Source of the DNA: DATARH01 sp035550515
GTDB lineage: Bacteria > Pseudomonadota > Alphaproteobacteria > ATCC43930 > CGMCC-115725
DNA: 64,000 nucleotides
Direction: 5' to 3'
Assembly (NCBI GenBank): GCA_035550515.1
Contig: DASZOZ010000068.1
Span: 34,964-98,963, forward strand
A model generated the notes under the pieces. It was not told the DNA's origin, did no database searches, and worked only from the letters and a program-made list of their open reading frames with translations. The position numbers and the translations under genes were made by a program. Below are positions 49,899 through 57,684 of this stretch, in pieces (position 1 is the first letter of the stretch; every line of letters begins with the position of its first letter).

Positions 49899-52862
49899 CT
49901 AATGGATCGGCCCGGTCAGCTTGCCGGCGAAAATGCCGGAGGCGACATAGCTCGGACCACCCACCGCGAAGGTGCCGCCGGTCTCCGCCGCGCCGGGACC
50001 GAAGAACGTGCCGATCACCCGGCCGGACCTGTTGCCGCCGTTGCTGATCCCGCCGCCGTAGCCGTTCACCCCGTTCAAGGTGCCGCCGGAGACCACACCG
50101 GTATAATTGTGGCCGTCGAAATTGGTGATCCCGATCGTGCCGGTCCCGTTGCCGAAATTATAGGTGCTGTTGAAGCCGCCGGCCGCCATGTAGGCGGCGC
50201 CGCTGTTGACGACGGAGCCGATCGCCGCGCCGCTGTACGAGCCCACGCCGGCCGTCGGCAGGGTCACCGTCTGCAGGCCGGCGAGCCAGGTATTGATGTT
50301 GCCGCGGTCGAGCCGGGTGATCTGGTTGCTGCCGTTCACCTGGTCGAGCTCCCCGGTCCAATAGCCCCATTGCAGGTACTGGCATTGGCAGTAGCTGACC
50401 CCGGGCGGCAACAGGCTGTCGGCGGCGCCGGCGACCGCGTTCGAGGTCACCATCGCGATCCGTGTGCCGGGCTGCCCCGGCGCCGGGGCGGGCAGGTTGG
50501 TGCCGTTCACCTGTGACGGCGTCGACACGCTTTCGGTCGCCGCATAGGTGTTGTTGTCGACAAAGGCGCTGCGGTCGGCGTCGCTGGTGCTGGTGAGGCC
50601 GCCGAAATTCATCGTCACGTTGTTGATCCCGCTGGTTGACGGCGTCAGCGGATCGGTGCCCACAAACGTCGCCTGCACGCGGTTTGAGCCGGGATCGGTC
50701 ACCACGCCCACCACGCCGTTCAGCGCATAGCTGCCGGCGGTGTTCGACTGCATCGTGCCGCCGAAAAGGCCGATCTGGCCGAGCACGGTGCGGGTGGCGC
50801 CGACGCCGGGGGGGAGCGTCGTCGTGACGACCGGCTGGTTGAAGCCGTAAGCGGTGGACGTGCCGCCGAACGGCGCGGCGTTCGCGTCCTGCTGCACCGG
50901 GCTGCCGTTGGCGTAGCGGTTCTGGTCGAGCACGAAACCGCTGAGATTGCTGCCGCCGAACAGGGCCGTGCCGTTATCGTCGGAGACGGTCGAGTTGGTC
51001 GCGCTGATGCGGGTCGGCCCGGTCGCGCCGGTGCTGTTGGTAAAGACGGTGCCGCGGGTCACCCCTGTACCGTAGATGCCGCCGGCATTGTCGGTCGCGA
51101 AGACACCGGTGTTGATGACCAACGCCGAATCCTGGGCCGCGCCTTGCCCGTTGAGCGCGAGGCTCGCCTGCATGTAGCGCGGCGAGACGACATTGGGATT
51201 GGTACCGGCGTTGTAGGCGCCGAACTGCTGGTTGGGCGGCGCGACGACGTAGAGCGGCGATGTCACCGCGTTGGGCAGGGTCCCGCCGGCAAAGCTTGGC
51301 AGCATGGGAATCGTCTGCGGCTGGGTGCCGTCGGCCAGCGTGTAATCGGGCTGGACGCTGTAGGCCAGGATGCGCGTGCTTGCCGTCGGCGCGGTAAAGC
51401 TCGACGATACCGGCACACCGCCGAAGAAGAATACATTGTCGCCCGTCAACGCGACCGTATTGGCGTAGAAGAAATTGCCGTCCGCGGTCATGAAGGCGGG
51501 GCCGCTCGCGACGTTCCCCGTCGGTGTCCCGTTGGTCGAGGCGGGCGCGCTGGCCGTGGTCGTCGCGCCGGCGGTCAGCGGCGACAGGGTGAAGGTGAAC
51601 CCGGCGCTGTTGGTCGACGACGCGCTCAGCGTGCCGTTTTGCAACGGCGGCGCGGCCGGGTAGTTGATCGTTCCGGTATAGACGACCTTGCTGGTCGCGC
51701 TGTTGATAAACCCGGTATTGCCGGTGAAGGCGTTCTTGAAGCCGCCCACCACCTGGACCACCACCGGTCCGGGCGGCGGCGTGGGTGTCGGTGTCGGTGT
51801 GGGGACCGGCGTTGGCGTCGGCGTCGGGACCGGTGTCGGTGTGGGGACCGGCGTCGGTGTCGGCGTCGGGACCGGTGTCGGCGTCGGCGTGGGGACGGGG
51901 GTGGGGGTCGGTGTCGGCACGGGTGTTGGCGTAGGGGTCGGTGTGGGCGTTGGCGTCGGCGTCGGCGATGTTGGCGGCGGCGGGTTGGCGATGACCGGCT
52001 GGCTCTGACTCGACGCGATCTGCGTCTGGTTCTGCGGCACTTGCGGCGGTGCGACGGTCGGCGCCGGCGCCGCGGTCGGCCTTGGCGTGGCCGCGGCCGC
52101 CTGCCGCACGCTGGCGGCGATGTTGTTCGAGATGGTGTTCGGCAACGGGCTGTTCGCCACCAGCGCGTCGGTGGGGACGGTCCGCGCCCCGCCGGTGCCG
52201 CCGCCGCGCCCGTCGAGCTGCGCCAGGATCGCACCGGTCGCGCCCGGCGGCGCCTGATGCGGCGCGTCGGGGCACGCGCCCGGCTGGCCGATATCGACCG
52301 CGAAGCCGGGACGGTAAAGCTGCTGGGTACAGCCGCTTTGACCGCTGACCGTGACCTCTTTGCCGTAGACGAAGACGATCTCGGTCTTGCCGCCGGGCTT
52401 GACGTCGGCGACGAAGACGCCGCCGCGCACGCCGATGGTGGCGGTGCCGACATGCAAGGTGACGGCGTTGTCCTGCTTGCTGAGCTTGCCGCCGACAAAG
52501 CGCATCGCGCCCTGCACCGCGGTCAGCGTCATCTTGCCGGTGCCGGTGGCGGGATCGTAGATGAACTCGTCGATCACCAGGTCGGCATTGGGGCCGACGC
52601 TGACCGACGAACCGTCGAGGAACAGGATCTGCGTCTGCCCCTTGGCGTCGGTGACGATGCGCTCGTTGTGCACCACCTCCTGGCCGATCACCAGCCGGCG
52701 GGTCGCGGCGTTGGGCGGGGTGCCGTTGGCGTCGGTGTTGACCGCGGCGTTGACGCCGACCTTTTCCTGCGCCGTCGCCGGATATGCGCCGAGCGCAACG
52801 GCGGCGGTCGAGGCCAGGAGCAGCGAGGCGGCGGAGCGCAATGAGGGGGGCTTCACGCGCAT
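49899..52862 (-). CDS. Exported FecR-domain protein with Pro-Thr linker and TbpB-like C-terminal barrel (candidate Slam cargo)
   Basis: 987 residues. A Sec signal peptide ends near YPATAQ (~32), with no lipobox. A FecR domain spans ~60-175 (ILFLDGSSVSVGPNADLVID, HVGTATIGVRGGVFVADV). A (PT)n/PVPTPTPT tract covers ~297-366. A Ser/Thr/Asn-rich passenger follows. The last ~165 residues are Gly/Asn-rich beta strands ending RVIGTFFGPGAAETGGTFAV and SGIFAGKL, the pattern of transferrin-binding-protein-B-type barrels. ATG at 52862 follows AGGAG; a TTG at 52868 is less likely. It lies nine bases after the barrel gene in one operon. Confidence 0.8.
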   Translation of the reverse strand: MRVKPPSLRSAASLLLASTAAVALGAYPATAQEKVGVNAAVNTDANGTPPNAATRRLVIGQEVVHNERIVTDAKGQTQILFLDGSSVSVGPNADLVIDEFIYDPATGTGKMTLTAVQGAMRFVGGKLSKQDNAVTLHVGTATIGVRGGVFVADVKPGGKTEIVFVYGKEVTVSGQSGCTQQLYRPGFAVDIGQPGACPDAPHQAPPGATGAILAQLDGRGGGTGGARTVPTDALVANSPLPNTISNNIAASVRQAAAATPRPTAAPAPTVAPPQVPQNQTQIASSQSQPVIANPPPPTSPTPTPTPTPTPTPTPVPTPTPTPVPTPTPTPVPTPTPTPVPTPTPVPTPTPTPVPTPTPTPTPPPGPVVVQVVGGFKNAFTGNTGFINSATSKVVYTGTINYPAAPPLQNGTLSASSTNSAGFTFTLSPLTAGATTTASAPASTNGTPTGNVASGPAFMTADGNFFYANTVALTGDNVFFFGGVPVSSSFTAPTASTRILAYSVQPDYTLADGTQPQTIPMLPSFAGGTLPNAVTSPLYVVAPPNQQFGAYNAGTNPNVVSPRYMQASLALNGQGAAQDSALVINTGVFATDNAGGIYGTGVTRGTVFTNSTGATGPTRISATNSTVSDDNGTALFGGSNLSGFVLDQNRYANGSPVQQDANAAPFGGTSTAYGFNQPVVTTTLPPGVGATRTVLGQIGLFGGTMQSNTAGSYALNGVVGVVTDPGSNRVQATFVGTDPLTPSTSGINNVTMNFGGLTSTSDADRSAFVDNNTYAATESVSTPSQVNGTNLPAPAPGQPGTRIAMVTSNAVAGAADSLLPPGVSYCQCQYLQWGYWTGELDQVNGSNQITRLDRGNINTWLAGLQTVTLPTAGVGSYSGAAIGSVVNSGAAYMAAGGFNSTYNFGNGTGTIGITNFDGHNYTGVVSGGTLNGVNGYGGGISNGGNRSGRVIGTFFGPGAAETGGTFAVGGPSYVASGIFAGKLTGPIH
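51765..51974 (-). repeat. Pro-Thr coding tandem repeat
   Basis: A run of imperfect 6-bp and 24-bp units encoding PT and PVPTPTPT, about 70 residues inside the FecR-domain gene. It forms an extended linker. On the plus strand it reads as Gly-Val repeats, which is not a gene. The tract could vary in length between strains by slippage. Confidence 0.9.
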
Positions 52863-52871
52863 CGGCAACTC

Positions 52872-54245
52872 CTAGAACCTAATCTGCGGACCAAACACGA
52901 CCGAATTGCTGGTGTAGCCGTAAAGCGACAGGTTCGACGACACGATGTCGCGGGTGAACTGCGCGATCAGCTCGATATTGTCGGTGACCTGCACGCCCTG
53001 GGTCACGCCGAAGCGCCAGCGCCGGTCGTTGCGGGTGCTCGGCGAAAAGAACAGTGTCGGGCTGGTGTTGCAGCACGGGTCGGGCGCGTCGTAATGCGAC
53101 CACAGCCGGCTGCCGAAGATCGTCGTCTCCATCGGCAGGCGCGGCAGAAAGTCCGGCGAATCGTAGCGGATGTGATAGGCGCCGGCGAGGGCGTAGCTCT
53201 GGTTGCCATAATAGGCGAAACGCGTGTCCTGGTCGACATAGTCGAACTCGGCCGACAACGCCGAATTCGCGGTGACCGGTTTGGTCGCCGACAGCACGAC
53301 CAGCTTGTCGCTGCCATCGAGCCCGGTCGAGGTCGGGCGGTCGGGCGCGTTGCTGAACTTCTTCTGCCGGAACTCGAACGCCGCCCTGAGGGCGATGTCG
53401 TCCCACACGATTCCCGTCGCCTCGACGCCCACGCCGTAGGTGAAGAAGTACTGGTTCTCGCCGAGCCCGACCTCGTTGAGGATCGCGTAAGGCTTGAGGC
53501 TCGCGCCCTGGACGGCGCCGTCGGTGAATTGCGGGAAGCGGAAGCGCGGCCCGGCCGTGACCTCGCCGAAATCGAGATCGAGGCGGCTGACCTGCATGTA
53601 GTGGTTCATCAGCCCGTTGCCGGTGACCTCGATCGTATCGTGGTCCTGGGTGCCGAGATCATAGGTGTAGAGCAGCGAGCCGGCGGCGAAGATGTCCCAG
53701 TCGGACATCTTGACGAACTGGTTGTTGAGCAGAACCGGGCCGATCGGCGAGGCGATCGTCGCGCTTGCCGGCGCGACGTTGGCGTCGGACTGGAACTGCG
53801 CGCCGAGGAAAAATGTGCCGGTCAGCCGGGTCGGCGAGAGCTGCTGATCGATCAGCGTCAGGTATTCGTTGACCCGCTGCTGCACCTCGGCCGGCGGGTT
53901 GGCCGCCATCGCCTTGTTGAAATAGGTGCGGGCGACATCGAACGAGCCCATGCGGAAATACAGCGCGCCGAGTTCGAGGTCGACGCGCGGCAAATTCGGG
54001 TTGAACAGCAGCATGCGTTCGAGGGTCGAGACCGCGCCCTCGTTGTCGCCGAGCTGCGCCGCGACATTGGCGTAGTCGAACGCCGTGTCGAGATCGGCCG
54101 GGTTCGCCAGCATTTTTTGGAACAGCTGATCTTTGCGCGCTTCGAGCGCTGCCTGGTCGGCGCCGTCGGCACGCGCCGCCAAAGGCGCCAGCAGCGCAAA
54201 CACGAGTACTACCCGCAGAAGGGCGCGTCGAAATCGATGCGTCAT
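52872..54245 (-). CDS. TPR plus outer-membrane beta-barrel protein, Slam-like (candidate type XI translocator)
   Basis: 457 residues. A Sec signal peptide (VVLVFALLAPLAARA). Residues ~30-135 are TPR helices (AFDYANVAAQLGDNEGAVST, LGALYFRMGSFDVARTYFNK). From ~141 alternating amphipathic strands run to the end (LTGTFFLGAQFQSDANVAPA, AGPRFRFPQF, WRFGVTQGVQVTDNIELIAQ), closing on the OMP-type C-terminal Phe (FGPQIRF). TPR plus a ~14-strand barrel of this length is the Slam/DUF560 design, which moves TbpB-like proteins across the outer membrane. First gene of an operon with the FecR-domain protein. Confidence 0.75.
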   Translation of the reverse strand: MTHRFRRALLRVVLVFALLAPLAARADGADQAALEARKDQLFQKMLANPADLDTAFDYANVAAQLGDNEGAVSTLERMLLFNPNLPRVDLELGALYFRMGSFDVARTYFNKAMAANPPAEVQQRVNEYLTLIDQQLSPTRLTGTFFLGAQFQSDANVAPASATIASPIGPVLLNNQFVKMSDWDIFAAGSLLYTYDLGTQDHDTIEVTGNGLMNHYMQVSRLDLDFGEVTAGPRFRFPQFTDGAVQGASLKPYAILNEVGLGENQYFFTYGVGVEATGIVWDDIALRAAFEFRQKKFSNAPDRPTSTGLDGSDKLVVLSATKPVTANSALSAEFDYVDQDTRFAYYGNQSYALAGAYHIRYDSPDFLPRLPMETTIFGSRLWSHYDAPDPCCNTSPTLFFSPSTRNDRRWRFGVTQGVQVTDNIELIAQFTRDIVSSNLSLYGYTSNSVVFGPQIRF

Positions 54246-54374
54246 TCCAGCCCCCCGCCGGTCACGCCCGGGGGACGCGCGGCACGATTGAATCTTATCG
54301 CGCCCATATCAACCCGGCAAGTCGCCTGGGCGCAATGCGATCGTTAATTTGCCGGCGCGACGCCGCCGCCGGGA

Positions 54375-55247
54375 TCAGAACGGTTGGCTGCCGATCACCG
54401 TGGTGCGATGCATCAGCCGCCGCTCAGGCAGCGCGTAATCGCAGATCGCCAGGTGCATCGCGGTCGCGTTGTCCCACATCACGAGGTCGCCGACCCGCCA
54501 GGAATGGCGGTAGAGGAATTCGGGCTTGATGCAATGCGCGTCGAGCTCGGCGATCAGGTCGAGCGCCTCGTCCTCGGGCATGGCCTCCCCGTTCGGCAAG
54601 ACGATGCCGACGCACTCCCCGGCGGTGACGTAAAGCGCCTTGCGCCCGGTGAACGGGTGAGTCCGCACCAGGGGATGCGCGACATCGGGGGTCTCGTCGA
54701 GCTGCGCCTGGGTCAGCTTGGGGCGCGGGCTGTTGGCGATGCGCCGGCGCGCCGAATAGCGGTGGATCGCCCGCAGGCCGTCGAGCCGCCGCCGCATCGC
54801 CGCCGGCAAGACCTCGTAGGCGGCGATGCAGTTGGCGAAGACCGTGTCGCCCAGCGCCGTCCCGTCGCGATGCGGCACCTCCTTGGCGTAGAGCAGCGAA
54901 CAGCGGCTGGGGAAGCGCCGGTACGAGACATCGCTGTGCCAGGTGAACCCGGCATCGGCGAGCCCGATATGCTCGCCCGCCGCGTCCTTGATGTTGGAGA
55001 CCAGCAGGATCTCCGGATAGCCGGGCAGCAGGTATTTCTTGACGATGTGCACCTCCAGCTCGCCAAACCGGCGGCTGAATCCGATGTGCTGCTCGTTGGT
55101 CAGGTCCTGGCCGCGAAAGAACACGACGATGTTGTCGTGGAAGGCGTTCTCGATCGCGCGAAACGTCGCGTCGTCGATCGGCCGCGACAGGTCGACGCCG
55201 ATTTCGGCGCCGAGCGCCGCATCGCATTTGCTGACCGGAATGGGCAT
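54375..55247 (-). CDS. TauD/TfdA-family Fe(II)/2-oxoglutarate dioxygenase
   Basis: A 290-residue dioxygenase. ALGAEIGVDLSRPIDDATFR, FFRGQDLTNEQHIGFSRRFG, metal HxD in FTWHSDVSYRRFPSR, and MWDNATAMHLAICDYALPER with RRLMHRTTV supplying the distal His and the 2-oxoglutarate Arg. GGAGGAG precedes the ATG at 55247. It differs from the paralogue at 23150 in its central region, so it likely has a different substrate. Confidence 0.9.
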   Translation of the reverse strand: MPIPVSKCDAALGAEIGVDLSRPIDDATFRAIENAFHDNIVVFFRGQDLTNEQHIGFSRRFGELEVHIVKKYLLPGYPEILLVSNIKDAAGEHIGLADAGFTWHSDVSYRRFPSRCSLLYAKEVPHRDGTALGDTVFANCIAAYEVLPAAMRRRLDGLRAIHRYSARRRIANSPRPKLTQAQLDETPDVAHPLVRTHPFTGRKALYVTAGECVGIVLPNGEAMPEDEALDLIAELDAHCIKPEFLYRHSWRVGDLVMWDNATAMHLAICDYALPERRLMHRTTVIGSQPF

Positions 55248-55378
55248 CGCTCTCCTCCGTGGCCGGCGGAAACTCTAGCCGTAACCCGCGCCGGCAAGAA
55301 AGAGCGCGCGGGCGCTTGTGATTGTCACATCGCAGCGGCTATCCTTTTCCCAGACATCGCAAAAAAGGGGTGGAAGCC

Positions 55379-56122
55379 ATGGCTTACGAAGGCATGATTG
55401 CCGAGACGATCAGGATCATCGGCCATAACGGCGACCCGATTTCGGCTTACGCGGCGCGGCCGCTGGGGGCGGGGCCGTTCCCGGGGATGGTGCTGATCCA
55501 TCACATGCCCGGCTGGGACGAGTGGTACCGCGAATGCACCCGCCGCTTCGCGCATCACGGCTACGCGACGGTCAGCCATAACCTCTACGAGCGCTTCGGC
55601 CAGGGCGACCCCGCCGACGTCGCCGCCAAGGCGCGCGCCGAGGGCGGCGTCTCCGACGACCAGATGGTCGGCGACACCGAAGCCGCGGTGCAGTGGCTGC
55701 GCCGCCAGGTATGGCACAACGGCAAGGTCGGGCTGTTCGGCACCTGCTCGGGCGGGCGCCAGACCTTCCTTTTCGCCTGCCGGCAGAAGAGCATCGACTG
55801 CGCGCTGGAGCTGTGGGGCGGCCGCGTGGTGCAGGACGAGCTGACGCCGAAGCAGCCGGTGTCGCCGATCACCCTGACCAAGGACTTGTCGTGCCCGCTG
55901 CTCGGCCTGTTCGGCAACGAAGACCGCGCCCCGACCCCGGAGCAGGTCGACCAGCACGAGGCTGAGTTGAAGAAGCACGGCAAGAATTACGAGTTCCACC
56001 GCTATGACGGCGCCGGCCACGGTTTTTTCTATTACGACCGGCCGGCCTACCGCATCGAGCAGGCGCTCGACGGCTGGCAGAAGGTATGGGCCTTCGCCAA
56101 CAAGCACCTGTCGACGAAATAG
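55379..56122 (+). CDS. Dienelactone hydrolase-family protein
   Basis: A 247-residue alpha/beta hydrolase. MVLIHHMPGWDEWYRECTRR, the nucleophile Cys in GLFGTCSGGRQTFLFACR, the acid in LGLFGNEDRAPTPEQ and the His in YDGAGHGFFYYDRPAYR match DLH. In aromatic degradation these open dienelactones, and many homologues act on other esters. ATG at 55379 fits the family start. The DUF6295 gene follows seven bases later. Confidence 0.9.
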   Translation: MAYEGMIAETIRIIGHNGDPISAYAARPLGAGPFPGMVLIHHMPGWDEWYRECTRRFAHHGYATVSHNLYERFGQGDPADVAAKARAEGGVSDDQMVGDTEAAVQWLRRQVWHNGKVGLFGTCSGGRQTFLFACRQKSIDCALELWGGRVVQDELTPKQPVSPITLTKDLSCPLLGLFGNEDRAPTPEQVDQHEAELKKHGKNYEFHRYDGAGHGFFYYDRPAYRIEQALDGWQKVWAFANKHLSTK

Positions 56123-56129
56123 CGTTTCG

Positions 56130-56411
56130 ATGTGCACCTCGATCGTCGAAATCTCCGATTGCGACGGCATGGGCAAGGGTGACGGCGGCGAGTGGTTCAA
56201 GCTGACCCACTCGGTGGTGTCGTATGACCACCCGCACCATGCCCTGTTGGAGGAGGCGATCACGATCGACTTCGTGAACCGCGCGCTGGAACCCGGCGCG
56301 CGGGTCGCGGTCGAGCTGACGCTCGACGCGGCGAAAGTGTTGAGCGCCGCGCTACAGCGGGCGATCGCCCAGGCCGAGATCGAAGAAAGCCACCGGCACC
56401 GCCCGGGCTAA
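56130..56411 (+). CDS. DUF6295-type small protein
   Basis: A 93-residue protein. MCTSIVEISDCDGMGKGDGG then EWFKLTHSVVSYDHPHHALL, ITIDFVNRALEPGARVAVEL matches a small conserved family of unknown role. Seven bases after the dienelactone hydrolase gene, so likely cotranscribed. No signal peptide. Confidence 0.8.
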   Translation: MCTSIVEISDCDGMGKGDGGEWFKLTHSVVSYDHPHHALLEEAITIDFVNRALEPGARVAVELTLDAAKVLSAALQRAIAQAEIEESHRHRPG

Positions 56412-56580
56412 GCGCCTCCCTCATCATCCGGTTCGAAGGCGTCGCGCGCGGCCGCGAAATCAATGGTTTCATGGCCGGTTGCTTACGAAATTGATGAGCT
56501 GCGACGCCGCTTCGCCTTATCGACGCACCGCCGAGATCATATTCTTGTCGTTTAGTTCAACACCATGACGGAGACGTCTG

Positions 56581-57201
56581 ATGCGCATTCGTCGATCTGT
56601 CCTCGGAGTTGGCCTCGCGGCGGCCACGGCCATCGGGCTCAGCGGCATCGCCGCGGCGCAGAGCCCTGAAACCCACCTGATGACGGTCCGGCTGCCCGGC
56701 GGCGGCGTCGCGGAAATCCACTATTCCGGCCCGGTGGCGCCTCGCGTCGATATCGATGACGCGCCGGCGATGATGCTGCCGTCGCTGTTCGCCGCCGACG
56801 CGCCGTTTGTTGAATTCGACCGCATCGCCGCGGCGATGGACCGCGAAGCCGACCGGATGTTCCGCGAGGCGGCGGCGATCGCCGCCGACCCCGCCCGACT
56901 GACGCCGGCCGCGACCGCCACGCTGCCGGCCGGCAGCCAGGAATACACTTATGTGTCGACCTTGACCGGCAACGGCGTGTGCAGCCGGAGCGTCACGATC
57001 ACCGCGCAGGGCAACGGCGCCCCGCCGCGTGTGGTGACGCATGCCAGCGGCAATTGCGGCGCGGCCGGGGCCGACATCCATCAGGTGCCGACCCAGTTGC
57101 CGGCCGCACCGGCGCCGAGCAACGGGCCGCACATGATCATGACCAAGGCGACGGCGCCGCATCCGAACCCGGCACGGCTGCAGGAAGCCTCGCTGCGGTA
57201 G
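56581..57201 (+). CDS. Secreted protein of unknown function
   Basis: A 206-residue protein with a Sec signal peptide cleaved near AAAQS. MTVRLPGGGVAEIHYSGPVA follows, then a helical segment (EFDRIAAAMDREADRMFREA), a segment with two Cys (NGVCSRSVTI, HASGNCGAAG) that may form a disulfide, and a Pro/His-rich tail. Family not recognised. A GC-rich hairpin follows its stop. Confidence 0.72.
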   Translation: MRIRRSVLGVGLAAATAIGLSGIAAAQSPETHLMTVRLPGGGVAEIHYSGPVAPRVDIDDAPAMMLPSLFAADAPFVEFDRIAAAMDREADRMFREAAAIAADPARLTPAATATLPAGSQEYTYVSTLTGNGVCSRSVTITAQGNGAPPRVVTHASGNCGAAGADIHQVPTQLPAAPAPSNGPHMIMTKATAPHPNPARLQEASLR

Positions 57202-57216
57202 ATCACCGCGTCACCT

Positions 57217-57245
57217 GCCGCCCCGGACTTGCTGGGGCGGCTTTG
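57217..57245 (+). terminator. Putative terminator after the secreted protein gene
   Basis: GCCGCCCC (57217-57224) pairs with GGGGCGGC (57234-57241), nine-base loop, followed by TTTG. Fifteen bases after the stop at 57201. The T-tract is short, so strength is uncertain. Confidence 0.5.
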
Positions 57246-57252
57246 CATAAAG

Positions 57253-57285
57253 CTGTCCCTCTCCCGCATCGCGGGAGAGGGACAG
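57253..57285. repeat. Perfect 15-bp inverted repeat
   Basis: CTGTCCCTCTCCCGC (57253-57267), ATC loop, GCGGGAGAGGGACAG (57271-57285). Same core as the palindromes at 36754 and in mtaB. Second hairpin after the secreted protein gene. Confidence 0.8.
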
Positions 57286-57358
57286 GCCGCCTGACAAAGC
57301 ACGCGGTAAGATTTGCTCTGCGTGCTCGCTGGCGCCGGTTGACGGCAAGCGCGCAATA

Positions 57359-57374
57359 TTTGACCCATATCAAA
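57359..57374. promoter_or_regulatory. FNR/Dnr-type binding site upstream of narK
   Basis: TTTGACCCATATCAAA matches the FNR/CRP-family anaerobic box TTGAT-N4-ATCAA at nine of ten specific positions. It precedes an anaerobic nitrate respiration operon, the expected target of FNR, Anr or Dnr-type regulators responding to oxygen or nitric oxide. Confidence 0.7.
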
Positions 57375-57463
57375 CCTGCGGTGTGGTCTGGATGGTACGG
57401 ACCGCAGTATGATCGGGTATGCCGAAACGGTGTCGCACGCTGTCCGTAACGCCGCCGAACCGG

Positions 57464-57493
57464 CCGCACGTCGGTGGACCGCACGTCGGTGGA
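57464..57493. repeat. 15-bp tandem direct repeat in the nar leader
   Basis: Two adjacent identical copies of CCGCACGTCGGTGGA. Possible regulator half-sites or a local duplication. Confidence 0.7.
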
Positions 57494-57684
57494 GAGCGGC
57501 GGACACATTGCGCCTCACCACTCGCCCGCGCTCCTTAGCATCCCGCCGTTCCGGCGTTGATCGGCCCGGCCGCTTCGCATGATGACGGGAGCATTCGAGC
57601 AATGGTGTCCTGTGCCGGAGCGGCGTTAGTGCCAGAGCCTGAATGGCGCGCCGGCATTTGCCTGGAGGATCGGGGGAAGCAAGG

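Larger units (their letters stand above)
57286..57684 (+). other. Leader region of the nitrate respiration operon
   Basis: About 400 bases with no supported gene. It holds an FNR-type palindrome (57359-57374) and two perfect tandem copies of CCGCACGTCGGTGGA (57464-57478 and 57479-57493). The distance from the FNR-type site to narK is about 310 bases, implying a long untranslated leader or a second regulatory site. Confidence 0.6.

Noticed and set aside
51765..51974. Regular short repeats resembling a CRISPR or minisatellite array, and a Gly-Val repeat frame on the plus strand
   Set aside because: They are the coding repeats of the Pro-Thr linker in the FecR-domain protein. There are no spacers, and the plus-strand frame is only its shadow.
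51144..52844. Open frame of about 566 codons on the plus strand
   Set aside because: Antisense to the FecR-domain gene, with a Cys/Arg/Gly run coming from the repeat tract.
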